A stretch of 13,306 nt of DNA from Calocera cornea HHB12733 (lineage: Eukaryota > Basidiomycota > Dacrymycetes > Dacrymycetales > Dacrymycetaceae): NCBI GenBank assembly GCA_001632435.1, contig KV424209.1, positions 1-13,306 on the forward strand. Direction: 5' to 3'. Positions 9,099-13,306 of the stretch are shown here, piece by piece (the first letter of the stretch is position 1; each line of letters begins with the position of its first letter). The notes beneath the pieces were generated by a model that saw only the letters and a program-made list of their open reading frames with translations, made no database searches and had not been told where the DNA came from. The position numbers were made by a program, and so were the translations under genes.

Positions 9099-9122
9099 CC
9101 TGAGTGGCATTTGCCGCTCAGG
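9099..9122. repeat. Inverted repeat with 11-bp arms
   Basis: CCTGAGTGGCA at 9099-9109 and TGCCGCTCAGG at 9112-9122 pair at 10 of 11 positions, the other being a possible G-U pair in RNA, with a 2-nt loop. It is not followed by a T-run and has no obvious role. Confidence 0.6.
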
Positions 9123-9597
9123 GCTCATGTCCTGTTGACTGGGGTGAACCTGGATGGGCACACTGGATAGTAATCCTTATTTGTTGGCCTAGGAAGCTCG
9201 GTATGTGCCACAGTCATCGAGGTTAGGGCTGGTTTGGGTGTGAATGGGGTGGGAGAATGGGAGTTACTGTATTGTGTGAGGAGGCTTCTAGGCGTACACA
9301 GGGAAGGATTTGACCCTAACCCTTATGAAGCGGCTGACTAATAGCTACTCATGAATGTCATTGCCGGCCTCTCTCGCTGCATAGGCAGTGTCATCTCGCC
9401 ATTCAGCAGCGTTCCGCTCCTCTAGTGGCGATCATTGGACATTGCAATCAATTGCTCCTTCTCTCCTGGCTGTACCTACTGTGCTGTCACTATTCTGTGA
9501 ACTGGGAAGGACAGGACCAAAGATAGTACGAGAAATTTGGGAGGATATCGGACATCAACCCTACCGTCACAACCACATCATCCAGGTAACTACACAC

Positions 9598-12020
9598 CTA
9601 CTCAGCTAGATCAAGTCGACACTCAATCCAACGTCCTCCATGAACGAATTTGCTGAGATCTACGTGGATTGTCGGTCCTGGAAAGACCATCTGCAGCCCA
9701 CAAGCGCCATACAAACGCCGGAGCTTGTCCGGCGAGACCCAGAGAACATGATCGATGCCGTTGCCTTTGATCCGCCCTGTCTTGAAGTCGAAAAAAAGGG
9801 GCAGTCTGGTCGATTGACATGGGTAAGGTTGAGTCGGATGAGGCTGGGGAAATGGAGATAGAACAAGTGCCCTAGGCGGTCCAGTCTAGATGCCACGATG
9901 CTTCCCGGGATTCATACCGGGGTTGCGACGGTCTTCCGCCAAAAAATGCAATCGAGGGCAAATATGCCGAGGCAATAGTGCCCCCAGGGATGAGTGCTCT
10001 TTTCATGGATGTAACAACCTAGACATCCGATAGTCGAAGCGTGCGGTCCCACGATCCGATGATGTGACACCCATCCGCAGAGAAACTGACGGAAGTGATT
10101 GAGCGAGTATGACCTTCGAATGGCTCGCCCATGGCTTTCCCCATCCTGGAGCTCCACAGTCGAACGGTACCGTCCTCCGCTCCTGATATAATCAACGAGC
10201 CTTCTGGGGAGAAAACGACAGAGTTGACTGGACCTGTGTGACTTTGCAACGGCTTGCCGAAGGCTTCCCCCATATCAGCATTCCATCGCCGAACGGTGCC
10301 ATCTTCCGAGCCGGAGACAATACAGTTCCCGCTAGGAGAGAAAGCGACGGATGTGACGGCGCGACTGTGACCCGTCAACGGCGTGCCAAGAGCGTCGCCA
10401 GTCTCCGCATCCCACAGTCGAATAGTGTGGTCGTACGAGCCCGAGACAATCCGCCGCCCGTCTGGGGAGAAAGCTACGGCAAAGACCGCATAACTGTGAC
10501 CGGTCAATAGCCTTCCAATGGATTCGCCGGTTCTGGCTTCCCACAGTCGAATAGTGTGGTCCTCTGACCCTGAGACGATGCGGCGCATATCAGGGGAGAA
10601 GGCGACGCAATTAACATAGTCGCTATGACCCGTCATTGGCCCACCAACGGCTTGCCCAGTATTGGCATTCCATCGTCGAAGAGTGCTGTCCTCCGAGCCA
10701 GAAACAATGTGTCGGCCATCTTTAGGGAAATCCACGGATCTGCCCCGATCCGGAATGACCCCTTAACGGCTCGCCGATAGTTTCCCCCGTATCGAGGTCC
10801 CACAGCCGAAGGCTATGGCGGTAAGAGCCTGAAACCATGCACCGGCCGCTCGGAGACACAGCGAATGAAATGACTTGTCTGCTGCTATTTGGGAATGGAT
10901 CACTCATGGAAGTCGCCGTACTCACATCCCACAGTCGTAGGGTACAATCGTACGAGCCTGAGACGATACGTCTACCGTTGGGGGAGAAAGCCACGGATGC
11001 GACTGTTCGGGGCATGCCCTCTCAACCCCTCTCCAATCGCTTGGTTTGAATCGAGGTCCCACAATCGTACGGTGTTGTCCTCTGAGCCCGAAACAACAAT
11101 ACGTCGGTCGTCAGGGGAGAGAGCAACCGATTTGACACCACCGCCGTGACCTTTGAATGGCTGGCCAATGGCTTGCCCTGTTTCAGCATCCTATATTCGA
11201 AGGGTGTGGTCTCTCGAGACCGAGACGATGCGGCGGCCGCTCTTGAAGAAGGCCACGGAACTGACGGTGCTGGTATGACCTAATTCGCCCGCAACATCTG
11301 CTACAACGTCTGTCGGGTCTCCGGTGGTGCTACTCGTGGCTGGTGTGGCGCTCAATGCGGTACCCAAGAGAGCCGCGCAGGTGATGGCTCCCGCAATGTC
11401 GGCGGGCCTTTGCGCCGTGGCAGAAGAGGCAGTGACATCCGCTTCTCTCTGACTGAGGGAGAGTTCAACCACAATATAGAGCTTCCCCATCGTGGTTGAT
11501 CTTGAGACAAGCCGGCCGACTGATGTAGAGAGTGAATGGTGAGTGATCAGACAGACTGGGTAGGAAGAGCGCGCACCGGAGTCCGCGGGCAGCCAGCCCT
11601 GTACAGGTCTCGTGAGCGAGCCAACCTCCTCCGGTAGACGACCTTTGCCATGATCTTCCAGAGAATTACTCGTAGCTCTGAATCAGGCGTGCAGGTGCTA
11701 GGGAGATGTCAACACGGGCACCAGGTAGGGTAAGCAGGATCGGCGCACAACTCGTGTTTGTCCTTATCCTCACCCCACACTACTTTGGTCCCCTTCGACT
11801 GGATCTCCCTACTTGCCCATTCCTCTTTTCCATTGATTCGTATTTGGATGACATACTTGCCGGGATACTGGAGTCGTGTGCGCTTAGGAAGCCCGAGCAC
11901 GGTCACAGCTGACAATGCGTAAGCGCCAACTCGAGACAGCAAGGCAGCCGACGAACCTGAGCAAAGATATGTAGACCTCAACGACTTGCCGATCTCGAGA
12001 GCTCGAGCAGGGGCAGCCAT
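9598..12020 (-). pseudogene. Decayed C2-like/WD40-repeat protein gene
   Basis: The intact form would be a repeat protein of the kind that Agaricomycetes often attach to NACHT (NLR-like) proteins. An N-terminal exon (ATG at 12020, to about 11774) has a C2-like stretch (YVIQIRINGKEEW, then TKVVWGE). The later part SELRVILWK (about 11680-11655) and GKLYIVVELSLSQ (11487 on) fits the end of such a domain. Ten WD40 repeats follow (11280-10019), and then a tail without its own ATG (about 9810 to a TAG at 9600-9598: GIDHVLWVSPDK ... DLSKFVHGGRW) of a type I know from WD40 proteins of these fungi. Breaks: TAG at 11193-11191 replaces the Trp of the first repeat, a one-base shift occurs near 11009-11016, another near 10741-10752, and a probable third near 11655. 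There is no NACHT segment between the C2-like part and the repeats, so it may be an internally deleted NLR or a C2-WD40 protein. Splicing of the tail is unresolved. Sequencing errors in G/C runs could mimic two of the shifts. Confidence 0.75.
10019..11280 (-). repeat. Ten tandem WD40 repeat units
   Basis: Units of about 43 codons carry the pattern GH...V.SVAFSP.GRRIVSGS.D.T.RLWD. The stretch 10735-10019 is one unbroken frame with about five and a half units; the first units are split over other frames by mutations. Unit 3-4 has lost its GH border (DPFPNSSRQVISF). The last unit lacks one Ser codon and has SD in place of WD. Repeated motifs are also visible as DNA repeats, for example TCCCACAGTCGAATAGTGTG at two places. 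Confidence 0.9.
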
Positions 12021-12096
12021 GGGACCCGTCTTGCGCTGCTACTTGGCGGCGGGACGGGGGGCGCCGTGCGGCCTGTAGAGATGTGGTGTGTAAGTG

Positions 12097-12108
12097 GGTG
12101 TATATGCA
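12097..12108 (-). promoter_or_regulatory. TATA-like box upstream of the WD40-repeat gene
   Basis: The minus strand reads GCATATACACCC about 80 bp upstream of the ATG at 12020, a usual distance for a fungal TATA box with a short leader. This supports that ATG as the gene start, though no cap-site signal is clear. Confidence 0.35.
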
Positions 12109-13054
12109 AGGCAATGCAATGCTGTGAAATAGACGGCGTCGGGGCCGTACAGTGCGATACAATGCAATGAGATGCCCGAGAATCGACGCATTAGGCGCTG
12201 TGTGGAAGGTATACACATGGGTAAGTGTGCAGGCATCGGGAGAAGGAGTGGTGGAGGCGGCAGACGATTGATGGGTGTCCAGGAGAATCCCGATAGACGC
12301 CGACCGCCAGCGAATGTTGTTGTGAGTTTCTTACGACATGCTCGTACTGTTGAGAGCACATTCATGCGAGTTGGAAGCTCGGTAGAGTATGTGTGGCTTG
12401 GATTCTGCACGCAAGCTGGTTAATCGAGCATTTGGTGCTCATCAGACGTGTGGAATGTAGAACTGAAGGGTAGAGGTGATGTGTGAGGACCCTGGTGTGC
12501 ACGTGACTCGGCACAGCCATGTTTTCTCGGCGCGTCAACGCGCCGCGCGGACAAGGAGAAGAGTGCGGGTACAGCACACCCAGTGGGCCTGCCTTCATGG
12601 CTACAGTGCTTACTATGACTTATCTGCAAATCGCACACAGTTCCACCCACATCCCGCGCGCCTCCCCCCCCCTTCCCATGCCATGCGCCGCCCGCACCCA
12701 ACTCGCAACTCGGAGGGGATAGGCGCCGGGCCACCGTCGCCCTCGGCGCACAGCACGGCCCCGGGGTGCCTCGACCCGGGCGCTACATACGTACCGGGCG
12801 ACCCGCTCGCCCGACCCATCTCACCCCGCCTCCCTCACCCAATGGCCAGTCACCACTCAGCCGATCGCCGCGCGGGGCCGAGAATGCCCTGCCCTGCCTA
12901 CATACCCGCGCGGCGCGCCCGCGGCCCAGGCTGGGAGGATGAGCTAGCGCACCCGCGCACCAGCCACCCTACCCACCCCATCCGACGGTCCCCCGCACGC
13001 GCGCTCAACACCCCCCCCCTCCTCTCACCGCCCACCGCCCACCGCCCAGGCTAA

Positions 13055-13140
13055 ATTGGCCGCGCTCCAACAACCCCCTGGTGGGCGGGCGGGCAGGGGT
13101 ATATAGGGCTGCCCGGGCGGGCGAGGGGAGGGGTGCCCGC
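13055..13140 (+). promoter_or_regulatory. Core promoter of the rightmost gene (CCAAT and TATA boxes)
   Basis: An inverted CCAAT box (ATTGG at 13055-13059) lies about 40 bp upstream of GTATATAG (13099-13106). A likely transcript start is near 13130-13140, followed by a pyrimidine-rich leader of about 110 nt (TTCATTCATCCGTTTCC). The order and distances fit a strong fungal promoter. Confidence 0.65.
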
Positions 13141-13249
13141 TTCTTTCGTAAGTGGTCGCTGATCGGCTGGGACGATCTCCTTCGTTCATTCATCCGTTTC
13201 CAACTTCCTCAATCTACACTCATACGTGCGCCCTACTCCCTCCGCTGAG

Positions 13250-13306
13250 ATGAGCAGCAGAGCTAACCCCTGCCCCCGCGCGTCCTCCCCGCCCTCGCCC
13301 TCGCCC
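13250..13306 (+). CDS. First codons of a gene running off the right edge
   Basis: The ATG at 13250-13252 is the first after the promoter and has a purine at -3 (GAGATGA). The frame is open for 19 codons to the window end and begins MSSRANPCPRASS, rich in Ser and Pro. That is too short to name, and the high GC makes an open frame cheap. The call rests mostly on the promoter and leader in front of it. Confidence 0.45.
   Translation, partial: MSSRANPCPRASSPPSPSP

Larger units (their letters stand above)
8501..9597. other. Gene-free region holding hairpins and a periodic palindrome array
   Basis: No convincing gene is seen on either strand. The left part is the promoter side of the HECT-like gene. 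It contains a perfect hairpin (8738-8760), the site array (8771-8910), a 21-bp palindrome (8966-8986) and an 11-bp-arm hairpin (9099-9122). From about 9000 base composition becomes less GC-rich, which may mark the edge between inserted and host DNA. A plus-strand open frame at 9388-9609 is short and unlike any family I know. Confidence 0.55.
12021..13249. other. GC-rich non-coding region between two genes
   Basis: Nothing here looks like a protein gene. The plus-strand frame at 12476-13054 is long only because the DNA is GC-rich and Pro/Arg/His-heavy in that frame. Visible items are CAATGCAATG twice (near 12112 and 12161), a perfect 8-bp hairpin CGGCGCGT-CA-ACGCGCCG at 12527-12544, C-rich runs with frequent CpG from about 12655 to 13060, and the promoter of the rightmost gene at the end. 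Confidence 0.6.

Noticed and set aside
9313..9324. CCCTAACCCTTA, like telomere repeats
   Set aside because: Only about two degenerate units; no run that would indicate a telomere or its remnant.
9388..9609. Plus-strand frame of 73 codons ending in REIWEDIGHQPYRHNHIIQ
   Set aside because: Short, no family, overlaps the 3' end of the WD40 gene; a donor-like GTAACT follows but no second exon was found.
12476..13054. Plus-strand frame of 192 codons
   Set aside because: Low-complexity Pro/His/Arg composition in a C-rich CpG stretch, ending before a TATA promoter; no domain-like part.

Overview
The window reads as nuclear DNA of a basidiomycete fungus, most likely an Agaricomycete. The sequence is GC-rich. 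Genes are split by short GT-AG introns (mostly 48-77 bp) with CTGAC/CTNAC-like branch sites. The WD40 repeats and the integrase are of a style I know from that class. No species can be named from the sequence.

Layout, left to right. (1) 1-1625, minus: the 5' part of an unrecognised gene (gene A) that runs off the left edge. It has a Pro/Ala-rich region with an in-frame 93-residue tandem duplication. (2) 2044-2910, minus: a second unrecognised gene (gene B). (3) 3156-4990, plus: a four-exon DDE integrase (551 aa by my splice model) with a helix-turn-helix, a complete D-D-E triad and no broken frame. (4) 5125-8500, minus, convergent with the integrase: a nine-exon gene (985 aa by my splice model) with an N-terminal Cys/His cluster and a C-terminal HECT-type ubiquitin ligase domain. 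(5) 8501-9597: no convincing gene. It holds a TATA-like box, a hairpin, an array of near-palindromic TTTGCTGC(A/G)GCAAA sites spaced about 21 bp, and a 21-bp palindrome. (6) 9598-12020, minus: a decayed gene with a C2-like N-terminus, ten WD40 repeats and a separate C-terminal tail; it has an internal stop and at least two frameshifts. (7) 12021-13249: GC-rich non-coding sequence ending in a CCAAT/TATA promoter. (8) 13250-13306, plus: the first codons of a gene that runs off the right edge.

How it may work together (inference). The integrase and the HECT-like gene look intact, while the neighbouring WD40 gene is decayed. Genes A and B, the integrase, the HECT gene and the periodic array next to it could be parts of one mobile element whose right end lies somewhere around 8.7-9.0 kb. 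I found no terminal inverted repeats or target-site duplication, because the left end is outside the window. The element is therefore a hypothesis.

Exon models were made by eye from splice signals and frame continuity. Exact starts and junctions may be off, above all for genes A and B and the WD40 gene.
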